Shown here one piece after another: positions 42,712 to 54,438 of a stretch of 64,000 bases of DNA. Position 1 is the first letter of the stretch; each line of letters begins with the position of its first letter. The notes below the pieces were generated by a model that was given only the letters and a program-made list of their open reading frames with translations, searched no databases and had not been told where the DNA came from. This DNA comes from Portulaca oleracea (taxonomy: Eukaryota; Streptophyta; Magnoliopsida; Caryophyllales; Portulacaceae). The stretch is from contig CM055877.1 of assembly GCA_029582165.1 (NCBI GenBank), positions 28,912,241 to 28,976,240 on the forward strand, read 5' to 3'. Both the position numbers and the translations under genes were made by a program.

Positions 42712-44644
42712 TGTAACGCCCTGAAAATTCAATTATGAAAACGTTAGAGTCAAACTAACGTTGACAGGAAATCAGCGGAAGACTCTACTTTCATTCGGGC
42801 GTCACTGCCGTATCCCCGGAGGAATACAAGGCAAGAAGAAATACTACAACTATTTAGCAAAGGAAAAGCAATTGAACAACCTTATAATTTGATTCAAAGA
42901 ATAGAAACTAATGAGCCGAGCCTCACTGCTAGTTCCCATCCCCAACATATAGATCCTCACCTGAAAACAAAACATTTACAAACGTGAGGGGGAAAACCTC
43001 AATAATGTCTACCCCTAACAGTTAAAGCATTATAAAATTCATTTCAATACATTTTAAGGGAAAGGGAAACAAAACATTTCCAAATAACTTATACCAGACA
43101 ACCTTACCATTTCCATATTTTAAAGCAGGCGGGGCTTCCGTATTGCCCCTCGGAGTCAAAAAGACTCGCCAAAATATTCACAATACTTTCCAATCTCAAT
43201 CAATCTCACGGATGGCCATCGCAATCATTCTTTCCTCATCACGATCACATCCCGGATGGCCATCGCAAACATACTTTCTCATCATCATCACAATCACATC
43301 ATATTCTGGATGGCCATCGCAAACATCATTTCAAACTACCAGGCGTAACCTGGTCTCTTGACAGTCTCACTCACAGGTATTCGACCTGGTCTTGGCGAAA
43401 CTGCCCGAACCCGCATTTTTCTCATAGCCTTTAATTAGTCAGGTTTTATGTGTCATATCATTCCAATATCAATCAACATTTCCACTTCCACATTTTCAAA
43501 TCAACATTTCCAAACAACAATTTCAAATCAACACATTTTCAACGCAAATCAAGGAATGTCCAATCTTTATCAAACAAAGATCAATCACTTTCTCAATCAA
43601 ATAGACAATCTAGTTTCATTTAAAGGTCCCCTTCGGGATGCAAGTTTCAAGACAACAGTAATATCAACAAAACAGTTCAAGGGCATCCAAAGGGAGTTAG
43701 GGCATAGACATTACCTGAACTCGCTTTGCTTCACGTCACACAGTCACAGGAGTTACTAACGCGCAATGTCGCTTGGTCCTAAGATTCGAATATAAATTTC
43801 TAAAGTTAATACTCTCTAAGATAATTAACTACGCATGAATCCTACCCTACCCCCAACATTATAAAAATAACATGAAACTCTAAAATATTAACATGAACCA
43901 TGATGTACTAATAATATGAATAGAATATGAGACTTTAAAAATTAGACTCATAGAACTAATAATAATAAAAAAAACATGAAACTTCAATATAATATTATGC
44001 TAATAATAATCATGTACCTAAAAAAATAATAGTACGAGGCTAATAATAATACGAATGTTATAATAATAACATGAACTTAAAAAAAATACATAAAAAAATA
44101 TCATGAAAAAAAATCAAAATTTATCATAAAATTTTATAATAATAAGGAAACCGAAATAAAGTATCATGAAAAGGAAATAACTTAATAATAATACTGAGAC
44201 TTAATAATACTTGATAATAATCATACAAAACTTAATAAATGACTTAGAACTCAATAATAATAATGTGAAACTCTAATAATAAAAGAATAATAACTGGACA
44301 CTTAATAATAACTTACGCAAATTCCACAATAATACTACAAAACTTAATAAATAGTAATACGAACCTTAATAATTTATGAAACTGAATAATAAATTTACGA
44401 AACTAAATAATAAAATTGTGGACTTAATAATAACTTATAATATGGAATTAATAATAGTATTAATATGAATATTAAGACATTTAAACATCATTAAACCCTA
44501 ATATTATTCTATAAAACTCAACACACTACTACACGCACATTAACCTACCACCCACAACAACCCTTGACCCAACCCATACCCATGCCATGCACACACATAA
44601 ACAGTACCCTAACACCCACAATACACGCACTGCCCTTAGGGCAC

Positions 44645-44677
<33 letters not shown>

Positions 44678-45620
44678 ATACGGAAATGAGGGAGGAGAGT
44701 GAAGCTTTGCCTTGCTGGGGTTGGGCACTGGAGTTGGGTGGTTGCCGGAGGTCTGGGTGGTGTCGCGTGTGGACGACAGGCGGCAGTGGTAGCAGCCACA
44801 GCAATGGCAGCTCGGTTAGGGGGAAAGAAGGAAGAGGCTCGGGTGGGGTTTTGGGGTGCTTCGGGGTTGCTGATCAGTGCGACGGAGCAGGAGCGGTGGG
44901 TATGGTGGTTGTCGGTGCTGGGCGGTGACGTCAGGATTGGTAGGGGACGTCGAAGGTAGCAACGGTGGTGGTGGGGGTGGCGTCGAGTGGTGGTGGTTGG
45001 ATGTTCAAGGTAGACTGAAACTAGGCAAGGAGGAGGGGCAGTTGCCGGTGTTTGGGCAGCGGTGCAACGGGGTGGTGGTAGGCGGTGGTCGGGCAGTAAC
45101 CGGAGAATGGTGAGGAGGGGATGAGGTGAAAGGTGTGGTGGTCTGCGTTGGTCGAGTTGCAGCCAAAAGGAGAAGAAGGGGGGAGTATATATAGAGTTGG
45201 GGGGGTACGTTGCATGGATTATGGGGGTGGGGGTTTGGTTGTTGGCTGCCAGCAGGGAGAAAAAGAATAGGATAAAGAGGGGGAAAGAAGGGGGAAGGAG
45301 AAAAGAAGAGAGAAAGAGAGAATCCGAGAGAGAAAGAGGATAAAGAGAATGAGAAATTCGAGATAGTGCGGTGCTGGGTTCAATGGAGGGGATCCTAGGG
45401 GAGAAAATCTGACTGAATAAATTTCAAACTGGTCCCAAATAAATTTAACCGTTATCCAAAAATTTTCTAACTGATATTTTTAAGACACTAAAAATTCCAA
45501 CGAACTCACTCGCGGTCCTAAAAGCTCCGTGTGAAAAACAGACAAACAAATAACAAATTAAAACGTATGTTAGACATGTTAACGGTACCCCCATTAGCAT
45601 TTTTTTTTCGGGGTTTCACA
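42712..45620 (-). mobile_element. solo LTR, 2.9 kb, Tekay-like
   Basis: 2,909 bp, flanked by the 5-bp duplication GTTTG (42707-42711 and 45621-45625). On the minus strand it starts TGTGAAACCCCG and ends CAGGGCGTTACA, ends typical of long chromovirus (Tekay/Del) LTRs. It has no interior or second LTR, so the partner was lost by LTR-LTR recombination. On the minus strand a CTATATATA box lies near 45186-45195. Downstream come a GC-rich leader (44560-45180), a (GA)n run (44648-44675), and an AT-rich tract with many CTTAATAATAA motifs (43860-44480). ORFs inside are compositional. Confidence 0.85.
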
Positions 45621-46198
45621 GTTTGTTTGTGTGCTTTTAGGTTTTCTACCTTATTTGTGACACCCTATTTCTCACAATGGGGACATTGTGAATTTTTGTG
45701 TGGGAGTGGGGGCTGATACTTCCATTTGTCATGGGTAGATCACCTAGTTTTTGAGTGTTTGTTTTCATTTTTCGTAGTTTGAGTCGAAAAATTTGAAAAT
45801 TTTGTGTGAAAAGGAGAAAAAAGGGAGTGAAAAACCTCCAAAGTTTTCGTTTTTCGTTTTGTTTTTGTTTTTGCTTTGTTTCTTGGATTTCGTTGTTGAA
45901 ATTGGAAAGCCGTTCTTAATCTTCTTTAAAAGAAACCGGTTTGAGCATTTTCGACCCTATCTTGGGCGATTGTCATGACTTACTTTAAGTAGATTTCTTT
46001 CATTGAGTGTCTAGCGAGATCCCATTCTCTCTTTTTATGTTATGGTTCAAACTGGGGGATTCTAGGGATTCGTATCCGAGCTTGTTTTCCAAAAAGAAAA
46101 GAAAGAAAGAGAAAAAAAAAAGCAAAAGCTACAATAACCGAATTAAGTGGGGCGTGTCGCTGAATGACATTAACCACTATACACTTAGCCAACCTACA
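45621..46198 (+). other. Athila-like element 3' spacer, part 1
   Basis: Continues the host element after the solo LTR. CACAATGGGGACATTGTG (45674-45691) precedes TTTTTGTGTGGGAGTGGGGG (45693-45712), the second purine box. No gene is seen. It ends at the CTACA duplication (46194-46198). Confidence 0.6.
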
Positions 46199-47647
46199 TA
46201 AAAGACCTAAAACATATAGGTGTCTGTGTACCGCAAGTGTACGGGTCTGTGTAGTGATAAAATATCATTCTCTCTCAGGGATTTGTGTTCAATCACGCAC
46301 TAAACTAGTTCGCTAAAAAGAATGCTAGGTCGATCCAAAGGGTGTGGTAAAGTTTTCTAAATTAAACTAAGAAAGCAGGAATTTTTAGGGGCTTTATCAA
46401 ATAATTGAAAGCGTTCAGGGGAGTCCACTCTAGTCAACTAATCAAATTATCAACAATTTCGGTGCATGTAACAAGATAATTTGGGGTCTATAATCTTTCT
46501 AAGCCCTATCACTTTGATCTTTCGATACTAGGTGAGTTACAGTGATTAGCCTAAACATTATTTCTAACTATTTAGCCTAATCAGAGATAAGAACTGACTA
46601 TAAATTGACCCTAGGCAAGAATCATTATGTCAAACTATTTTCTAACCTATTCAATCTACGCAATCTGATTCAAGACTCAAAATGTCGTTCTATTGTCAAG
46701 AATCTAAAACTAGGTACAGACTCAAACTGTCGTTCTATTATCAAATTACCATGACATACAAAACACGCAGATTAAACGAATAAAAAGATATCCTAACACC
46801 GAAACTGTATTCAAATTCAATCGATTGACATTGAGTTTATCCCCTAAACTAAGAAAATTAGCTACTCATAATTCTAAAAGTAAACATCACAAAAGCTAAA
46901 TAAGTACAAGAAAACATTAAAGAAGAATAGAAATAAATCATGTTCGAATTGGTGGAATCAATCTCTTCGTGTCACCCGAATCGATCTCTTTCGTGTTCTT
47001 CGATCACGAACAATAATCTAATAACAATCTTTTGGAAATAGCTGTAAATAAATTGATCTAAATCTACTCTAGTAGCTACCTAAAAATCTCTCTGAAAACT
47101 AGAGTAAACGGAAGAAATCTCTCGCTGCTGATCGATGATTGAAACGTCGGCTGTCGAAGCCCTTTTATAGCGGCTGGATTAGGGCACAAAACGCGGCCTG
47201 CGTTTTGGAAGCGCTGGCTGCGTTTTGACCAAATAGCGGACTTCTTCGTGAGAGGGCGCTGGCTGCGCCTCCAAAAACGCGGGCTGCATTTTGTCTTTTC
47301 TTGGTTGCCAAACTTTCTGGACAAGGCGCGGCCTGCGTTTCCAAAAACGCTGCCTGCGCCTTGGCTCTCCGCTTCAATTGGATTTGGGCCGAGTCATTTT
47401 GGTCGTTCTTCCTTTCCTCTTCTTTCCTTCTTCATTCCCTTTTTATTTTTTTGATGATTTTTGCTATTTCTTCTCCAATTCTTCATGCTTTTCGATATAA
47501 GTCTACCAATTCCTGTAAAACACACCAAACTCGTGAACAAGTGTATAAATCACAGAAATTGCTATAAAAATACGAGATATCGAGTATAAAAAGCATGAAA
47601 CTGACATGATTTGAGCCCTAAAAACTCTATATAAAATTGTCTTATCA
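46199..47647 (-). repeat. 3' LTR of Athila-like element
   Basis: 1,449 bp. The TATA box CTATAAAAGG (minus) is at 47161-47170. A dyad array lies immediately upstream of it (47192-47358). The outermost bases are mutated (TAAAAGACC against TGACAGACC in the other LTR). The purine tract GCATGGGGGATT abuts at 47648-47659. Confidence 0.92.
47192..47358. promoter_or_regulatory. paired CGC..GCG dyads upstream of LTR TATA box
   Basis: Three pairs: CGCGGCCTGCG/CGCTGGCTGCG (centres 47197/47217), CGCTGGCTGCG/CGCGGGCTGCA (47262/47283) and CGCGGCCTGCG/CGCTGCCTGCG (47332/47353). Spacings are 20, 21 and 21 bp. The nearest dyad is about 21 bp upstream of the TATA box in element orientation. The core sequence differs from the GCTCG..CGAGC dyads but the spacing is the same. 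Confidence 0.55.
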
Positions 47648-47659
47648 AATCCCCCATGC

Positions 47660-49794
47660 TTAGCTCTTGCTTGTCCTCCAGCAAGTCGGAATTAAAAATA
47701 GGAGGGTTAGGGCTCAAACATGAGAAACCAAGTGTAAGAAGAGAAAGAGGTGGAAAGGTCTTCCGAAAGGATTGCAAAAACAAAATCTTAACACCCCCTC
47801 AGGCTAACCAATCTAACATATCAATTCAATCAAGCAATCACAAAGATCAGTCTGGACAAGATCAAAACTCAGTTGAAAAGAGAAAGGAAGAAAATTTCGA
47901 AACCAAAAGGAGAGAACAAGTACTTCTGAAGCATAAACCTGCCAACAGTCTTAAGAATAATGCAAATGTGCGCGGTTAGTTATGGACGTAAGCCAGTCAA
48001 AAGAGCAAAACTCACTTTAGGATAAAAAGTTGAACGCTCAAACACTCAAATTTGAATGTATGTGGGTTTTTCTCATACTCAAACCAATAGAAACAACTAC
48101 CATAAGCTTAGTAAGAATCTCGCTCTCCACTACTTGTATGCAATTCACAAGTGACAATCAAAAGGACTTTATCGGGTTGTAATAGGGCTTAGGTTAGGGG
48201 TAAGGAGCGGTAAAATTTTGGGATTGAGGAGTTAAGAGCCATGCTTGGATTGAATTTCAATGAATAAAACACTCTAAACTCTCCTTCTTGCTTAGTGTAT
48301 GCAAGGAATTTCACCTCTCACCCTTGTTGGAGGATTTAATTTCAAGGAATTTAGTAATCTTTGAATTGGTTGTATTCAGTTTAGGGAGATTCAATTAAAA
48401 ATAGGAGGGTTAGGGCTCAAACATCTCAACTGAATACAACCAATTCAAAGATTACTAAATTCAATTGAATCTCCCTAAACTCCCTTTTCCTCTCTTTTTT
48501 TTTCTCTTCTTTTTTTTTTTTTTTACTTCTCTCTTTTTTTTTCTTTTTGGTGGGTGATTGGGGAGAAGAAAACTTATGAAATTACAACTTCGACTTCGAT
48601 ATAATAAATGAACAACATAACCAAACACTAATTATTCAAAAGGTGGGACTTTAATTCTCCTTATTTGAACCAATAAGCATAACTTCTCCCAAACTTCACA
48701 TTTTTTTGTCCAAACACAACTTAACCAATAGTTCCTTCCGAAAAAACGACAAACTCTAATTCAACCAAGCAAGGCAAAGGGATACTGGATATCAAAGGCC
48801 AAGGCTTGCATTTCCATGGTTCAATCATGAAAGAAGGGTAAACAAAGGCTAGGCGGGGCAAAAAGAACGGTTAAATATAGTGTAGGGTAGGCTATTTGGC
48901 TATGTAGTTTAGCAAAATAAAACGAATGCCTTAATCACTTTGTCACAGCGTGCAATGCAAGTATGTAATCTCAAGCAAGATGCAAAGCAAGTTCTAGAGA
49001 TGCGACTAATGGGTGAGTCACTCAGGGAATATGGAATTGATAAAAGTGATCAATTCAAAATTTTAGGCAATGTAGACTCACGGGATGGGGCTCAATCAAC
49101 TAAACTTAGCCCAAAGATTTGCGGCACGCACATTTATACTTTCTAAGATAGTCAAAGCAGTAAGATACAACTTTCATAACTCGTCTCAAAGTCAGAAGAT
49201 TTGAAGGAAAAGGTTTCAGAAACTTTTGAGATCTAATCCAGACTTTTCTAAGCAAAGCAAGCTAAATTGAAAGTAAGAAAGGCTTACAAATCATCACTGA
49301 AGGTGTTTTCGGTTTTAATCCTAATCCTATCCTATAATTTTTTTTGGTCTTTTTCTAATTTTTCTGATTTTTTTTTTGGATTTTTGAATAGGTGGATGCA
49401 AAAGAAAGAAAAAGAAAAAGAAAAAGAAACAAACTAGGGAAAGAAAAAAGGAAAAACTAGGTGGATGCAAATTAAAGAAAAATTTAGAAAGGAAAACTTA
49501 AGAAAACTAGAAAACAAAAGAAAAACACACTAGAAACTTAAATAACTATGAACAAGCAAATAAAAGAAACACACAAAAATAAGAGAAATCACACTAGAAT
49601 TTGAAAAACTACCATAAAGCAAGAAAAAGAAAGACGAAAATAAAAGAAAATGAAGGGAAAACAGAACAAATAAACGGAAAATAGATAAATAAGAAAAATA
49701 TACAGGAAGAAATATTTTTCAACCCCCCATGCTTAGATGTTGCATTGTCCTCAATGCAGAAGACAACGGTGAAGGGTAAGGGATTAGCCAAGAA
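47660..49794 (-). other. 3' spacer of Athila-like element
   Basis: Non-coding, AT-rich, with poly-T and poly-A tracts. Purine boxes TAAGCATGGGGG (minus) lie at 47650-47662 and 49724-49737. A 30-bp segment (47692-47721) is copied at 48395-48424, beside two short inverted duplications (48350-48478). Confidence 0.6.
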
Positions 49795-51101
49795 TCAAGG
49801 ATCCTCGGTCGGTGGGGAAGGGTCGGTATGGCTCGGTCCTGGTGGTGGTGAGGGTCGATCGAACATGGCCTGAATAAGTCCGGTGAGGTTAGCGATTGAA
49901 TCGTCGAGACGGTCGAATCGCTGGTCAGACTGCCCCTTATACTCAACAAAGCTATCCCTCAACTCGTTGACACGGTGTTCGGTCCGGTCAATGGCGGTTT
50001 GGAGGTCGCGAAAGCTTGCCTCATAGTCTGGTTGGGGTTGTTCGGGTTGAGGGTTAGGGTGGATTTCTGGTTCTGGTTCGAGTTCGGGGTCGAACTCGGG
50101 GAAGGGAGGCATCCACATCAAATTCTCAACAACTTGGGGAGAGGTGTGGGGGTTAGGCACGGGAAACCTAGCGTTGTTGGGATAGACCCAGAGACACCAC
50201 GAGTCCTTGTCGAACTTATACAAGCCAAAGTAATTACACTGCCCCCATCCAAGAATAAGTTACCCGGGACTAGGTCAGTGGGGTTTCTAGGTGGGCTAAA
50301 GCCGAATTGGCGTGCAAGGTGAGTAATGTAGCCCCCTACGGCAATGCCCTTGCTGATTGGAGGTGGCGACACTAGAAAGATGGTGGGCTAGCATAGCTGC
50401 TAGGTCGGCACGAGGGTCGGTATACAACATAGCATGCAATATGTAGCAATCAGCCCGGGTAGCTTTGTTTGAGCTACCGGGCCTCCCGAAAATACCGCAA
50501 GAGAGTATGTGGTCGATATACCTCAATACGGGGTTCCTAATCAAGGACGCGGGGGTGTTGCTAGGGTCCCAACTACCAAAACCAGAAATTCTGAAAAAGA
50601 AATCCCTCTCATCCCACTCTATGGGTATGAGGGATGAGTCCCTACATGTTCGTTCAGAAAAACCAAAGGCGCGCGCGAATTGGGACACAGTCATGTTCCT
50701 CTCTACCCCCAAAAGCTAGAAATGAATACACCCATCCCTCCCTTGGAGGTTTACAACTAGGGTCGACAAGAATTCAAGGGTAAGCCCCCTATAGGTCGGC
50801 TCTCCTAACCTAGCCACGTTGGTCATTTGGCAACGACTTAACATCCAATCAACATCATCCAACATACCACAACTACGCAAGAAAGGTTCATGCATATATT
50901 TGGTGGGGACGAGGGCTCTTTTGGAGAGGGAGTCGTACCTTTTCTTGACGTCCCCTTCAAAGTTGAAGGGGTTTGGGTTGCTTGAATCTTTTGAAGGCGC
51001 GACCTTCTGTTTTCCTTTCTCCGCCGCCGTAGCTTTTCGCTTCCGGCTTCGTTGTCATCTCCCGGCGGTCCGGAGAAGCTAGGATTCTTAGTTCTCACCA
51101 T
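49795..51101 (-). pseudogene. Athila env-like / ORF-1 type protein, frameshifted
   Basis: Starts at 51101 (MVRTKNPSFSGPPGDDNEAG, then basic RRRRKENRRSR). It resumes after frameshifts at 50712 with VSQFARAFGFSERT, a FFFRISGFGSW block and NPVLRYIDHILSCGIFGRPGSS, ALE-like helices (ADCYILHAMLYTD), then MSPPPISKG...GGYITHLARQFG in another frame. The C-terminus (50223-49795) is Pro/Glu-rich followed by a coiled coil (FRDLQTAIDRTEHRVNELRDSF) and a Pro-rich tail. It matches the order of the ATHILA ORF-1 family. Membrane segments typical of a true envelope protein are not obvious. Confidence 0.7.
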
Positions 51102-51859
51102 CTGAAAACACTCACAAAATCAATAAATTCACCAAGACAAATCCTAGGTATCAAATTAGCATGTTCATGACATATAAACTTAGTATGATCAATCCCCCCA
51201 TGCTTATTTGATACTAGGGATTGAAATCAACTTATATCTAACCTAAAACCTTACTAAAAACAGAGCACAACACCACAATCATAATCACAACCAAAACCTA
51301 GACCTAAATTTCTTAATTTTATCATCACATTGCTCTCTAAACACATCCAACAACATAATTCTCTCAATTCTGGAACAAAAAGATTAGATATCATCCAACT
51401 CAACCTAAGCCCTAATCAAGAAATCAATCCAAGATTTCAAACCTAAATCAAGAAATTTGAATCTAGGACATAATAATTGGTATAAATTGAACAAATTACT
51501 CAATATACTCAAGTATTCAACCAAAATGATACCAAGAACAAAGTATATAATCAAGGAACAAGAGGAAGAGTTGAGAATTCCATACCTTGAGGCCGAAGAG
51601 GAATGGAGTTTGAAGACTCAAAGTGTTAGAGTGCAAGTGAGAAGAGAAAAGAGAGAAGAGAGTGGTGTGAGGTGGCAGCCGGCGAGAGTGACGGCGGCGC
51701 TGGCGGTGGTTGGTGGCGCAGGTGGCGTTTGGGGGAAAGGGGGGTCGTCGGGAGTTAGGGTTAAAGCAAGGAGCAGATTTTGTTTTGAATGAAAGAGAAA
51801 GGAGATCCTCGACTAAATTAAAAGAGGCGGGCAAAAAAAATTGTGGGCAAAGAGCAAAA

Positions 51860-51939
51860 CGCGGCCTGCGTTTTGTTAAAACAGCGTACCTGAAATTTCT
51901 GGACGCGGCGCAGCCAGCGCCTGGAAAACGCTGGCTGCG
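51860..51939. promoter_or_regulatory. paired dyads upstream of env-like ORF
   Basis: CGCGGCCTGCG (centre 51865), then the pair CGCAGCCAGCG/CGCTGGCTGCG (51914/51934, 20 bp). These are the same words as in the LTRs of this element, placed about 760 bp upstream of the env-like ATG (minus strand). The parallel with 40300-40673 in the other Athila-like element is striking. Confidence 0.5.
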
Positions 51940-52399
51940 TTTTCCTACCTAATGATGCAGCTCGTTTTTCGCCAATTTTGCTTGTTTTTCTCCCTTTTGT
52001 TTGTTTCCTCCTTATTTTCCCTACAAATTAACCCATCAAAAATCCCTACAAACATCTAACAACATAGAATTCATTAGGTTAGAAACAAGAATTCAATATA
52101 AGCCATGAATTTCTCGAATTTCTTCCTTTTTCGACACACTAAAAGAAAAATATTAGTAAACTTCAAAAAATAAAATTGCTAGGGATCAAAAACTGAAAGC
52201 TAAAATAATTGAAATAAAATAAAATAAAAAATAAAAAAGTGGGGACGAATAAATATGTAGATAATAGCATACCTCCCCGGGGTTGCTTTGTTTAACGTCG
52301 TTAGCTCGATGTTATGGACCCTACTCATCAGGGTCCTTGATCCGTTTCGGAACCGGATCTCCTTCATCATAAATTATTTTTGGAACGTGTCTCTGAATC

Positions 52400-52971
52400 A
52401 ACTACCCTTTCCGTACTTCGTATTTCGTCATCGACTTTCCTAGCTCGATGATCATTGTGTCTTTCCTCATATCCATCTTGCAATTGCTAGTCGAAAGGAA
52501 GGCCCTTCCTAGATTAATTTCCACTTCTGGATCTTCTCCTGTATCTAGTACCAAGAAATTGACAGGAATAATGTGCTCTCCTATTTGGAGGGGAGTGTCA
52601 TGTTAGATCCCTAGAGGTTTTCTAAGGGTTTGATCTGCTAGACGAAGAATCTTGTCAGTCACCCTTAATTCCCTATGTTCATATTTCCTTAGGTAAGACT
52701 TAGGCAAAACATTCACCTCAGATCCCGTATCGCACAATGCATACTTGATGGGTCTGCTATCTAATTGGACAGGGATCCTAAAACGGCTTAGGTCTTTCTT
52801 ATTAGGCATAATTGAGGGGTTTTTAGCTCCCTCTAACAGGTCTTGTTTAGGTTCACTCTTGATTACCCTATGTAAAATATGCTCTCCTAAGGGTTCACAT
52901 TCAAGGTTCACTTCCTCGCAGGTTATAGCGTTACATTGAGCACCTGGATTAGGGACAGGTTGAGGTGGCAA
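52400..52971 (-). pseudogene. Athila-like aspartic protease
   Basis: Minus strand. RFRIPVQLDSRPIKYALCDTGSEVNVLP holds the active-site Asp (DTGS; relatives have DLGAS). LRLADQTLRKPLGI follows, then a stop at 52603, and the same frame goes on with IPVNFLVLDTGEDPEVEINLGRAFLSTSN and a KMDM block to a second stop near 52408. RT should begin after this but post-pol spacer follows instead. Confidence 0.8.
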
Positions 52972-53017
52972 ACTAGTAGAGGGAGTCGCCGAATTGGCGA
53001 TCTAATTGTCTAAAATC

Positions 53018-54292
53018 TTATTTTAGGTTGCTAAAGTATCTACCATTTGCATTAAGTCTTTTTATAACACCTTCCTGTTTCTGTTGTTCTGCGATAAGAC
53101 TCTCCATCATGGTTTCTAAATTAGATTTTCGGGGAGGTCCTTGTTGAGGTGGCCTTTGAGGTGGGGGAACATACTTTTGTTGTCCTTGTCCTTGAAGAGG
53201 ACCAGTGGGATTGTCGTTCCTATAGGAAAAATTAGGGTGGTTTCTAAGCCCAGGATGGTAAGTGTTAGAATTCATATCATAATTTTGTCTAGGATTGCCA
53301 ATATAATTGGCCTGTTGGACTTGTTCATTACTTACTCCACCTGTAGGGCAAGTAAAAGTTTCATGTTCGGTCGACTGACAAATATTGCAGGTCGGAGGGT
53401 TAGATGGCAAACTTAATCGGTCCATTTTTTGCGTTAAAGAATCAAGTTTAGATGACAATAAAGAAATTGCGTCAACATTAAACTTACCTCCCGCCTATTG
53501 GCGGGGTTTAGACCATTGGTAAGAGTTGTTTGCCAGATGTTCGATCAGACTCGTGATTTTTGTCCATAAGGTCGCCTCCGACTGCAGAGAGGATGCTTGC
53601 TCTTGTTGACTCATTCGCTCGATTGAAGAAGGATTGGACTGGAACCCAAGGTTCAAATACATGTTGAGGACATTGTCGGAGAATGTCATTGAATCTTTCC
53701 CAAGCATCGTACAGCGACTCATCCGACTCTTGTGTGAATGTAGAAATCTGATTCCTTAGGCTGGTGAGCTTGCTTGGAGGAAAGTACTTCGCCAGAAAGG
53801 TGCTGGCGAGCTCGTCGAATGTTGTGATTGAATTCGGTGGAAGTGAGTCGAGCCACTCCCACGCTTTGTCTTCCAACGAGAATGGGAAGAGACATAGTTT
53901 GACGGCGTCCTCCGATACGTTGTTGGCCTTGTAAGTGTTACAAGCTTGACGGAAGAGTCACAGATTTCGGTTCGGATCTTCGTTGTCAACCCATGGAATG
54001 GTGATTTTGACACTAGGTTGATCAAAGACTGTCGTAACTTGATGTCGTTTGCTTGGATGGTGGGAACGTTGATTGCTGATTGCGGGTTGGTTACATTGGG
54101 AGTAAGATACTGCCCGAATGTCTTTGGTCGCTATTCTCCCATCTCCTCTTCTTTTTCCGATTCTAATTCTAGCTCCTCTTGGTCCGTTTCTAGATTTTCT
54201 TGAAATTCTTTCTCCAGTCTTGCTCTTTTCCTTCTCTCTCGAAGTGTTCGTGCGATCTCAGGATCGTACTCGAAAGAGAAATCTTTTTGCAT
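53018..54292 (-). pseudogene. Athila-like gag, frameshifted
   Basis: Starts at ATG 54292 (MQKDFSFEYDPEIARTLRERRKR), acidic linker, a stop at 54131-54133, then LINLVSKSPFHG, a frameshift near 53960, and the core KAWEWLDSLPPNSITTFDELASTFLAKYFPP with QESDESLYDAWERF. After another stop the C-terminal part carries the zinc knuckle CNICQSTEHETFTC (CX2CX4HX4C) and a Gln/Pro-rich tail. Domain order is normal for Athila gag. Two frame changes and two stops disable it. Confidence 0.85.
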
Positions 54293-54414
54293 AAACCTGA
54301 AAAAGACAAAAACAAGAATACGAAGCGTAATAAAGAAAACTAAAGAAAAATAACAGAAATTAAATAACCGAGTCACCCAGAGCGCGTTCGTCCAATGGCG
54401 ATTGGGGAAACAAA

Positions 54415-54432
54415 TCTCCGACAACGGCGCCA
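54415..54432 (-). other. primer binding site (tRNA-Asp type)
   Basis: On the minus strand TGGCGCCGTTGTCGGAGA starts a few bases inside the 5' LTR. It is close to the TGGCGCCGTTGCCGGGGA sequence used by Athila/Tat elements. Confidence 0.88.
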
Positions 54433-54438
54433 AAAAGT

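Noticed and set aside
44545..45215. Several ORFs of 64-113 codons on both strands in the GC-rich zone
   Set aside because: They lie in the leader part of the solo LTR, overlap each other in many frames and are low-complexity Gly/Val/Arg; a compositional effect.
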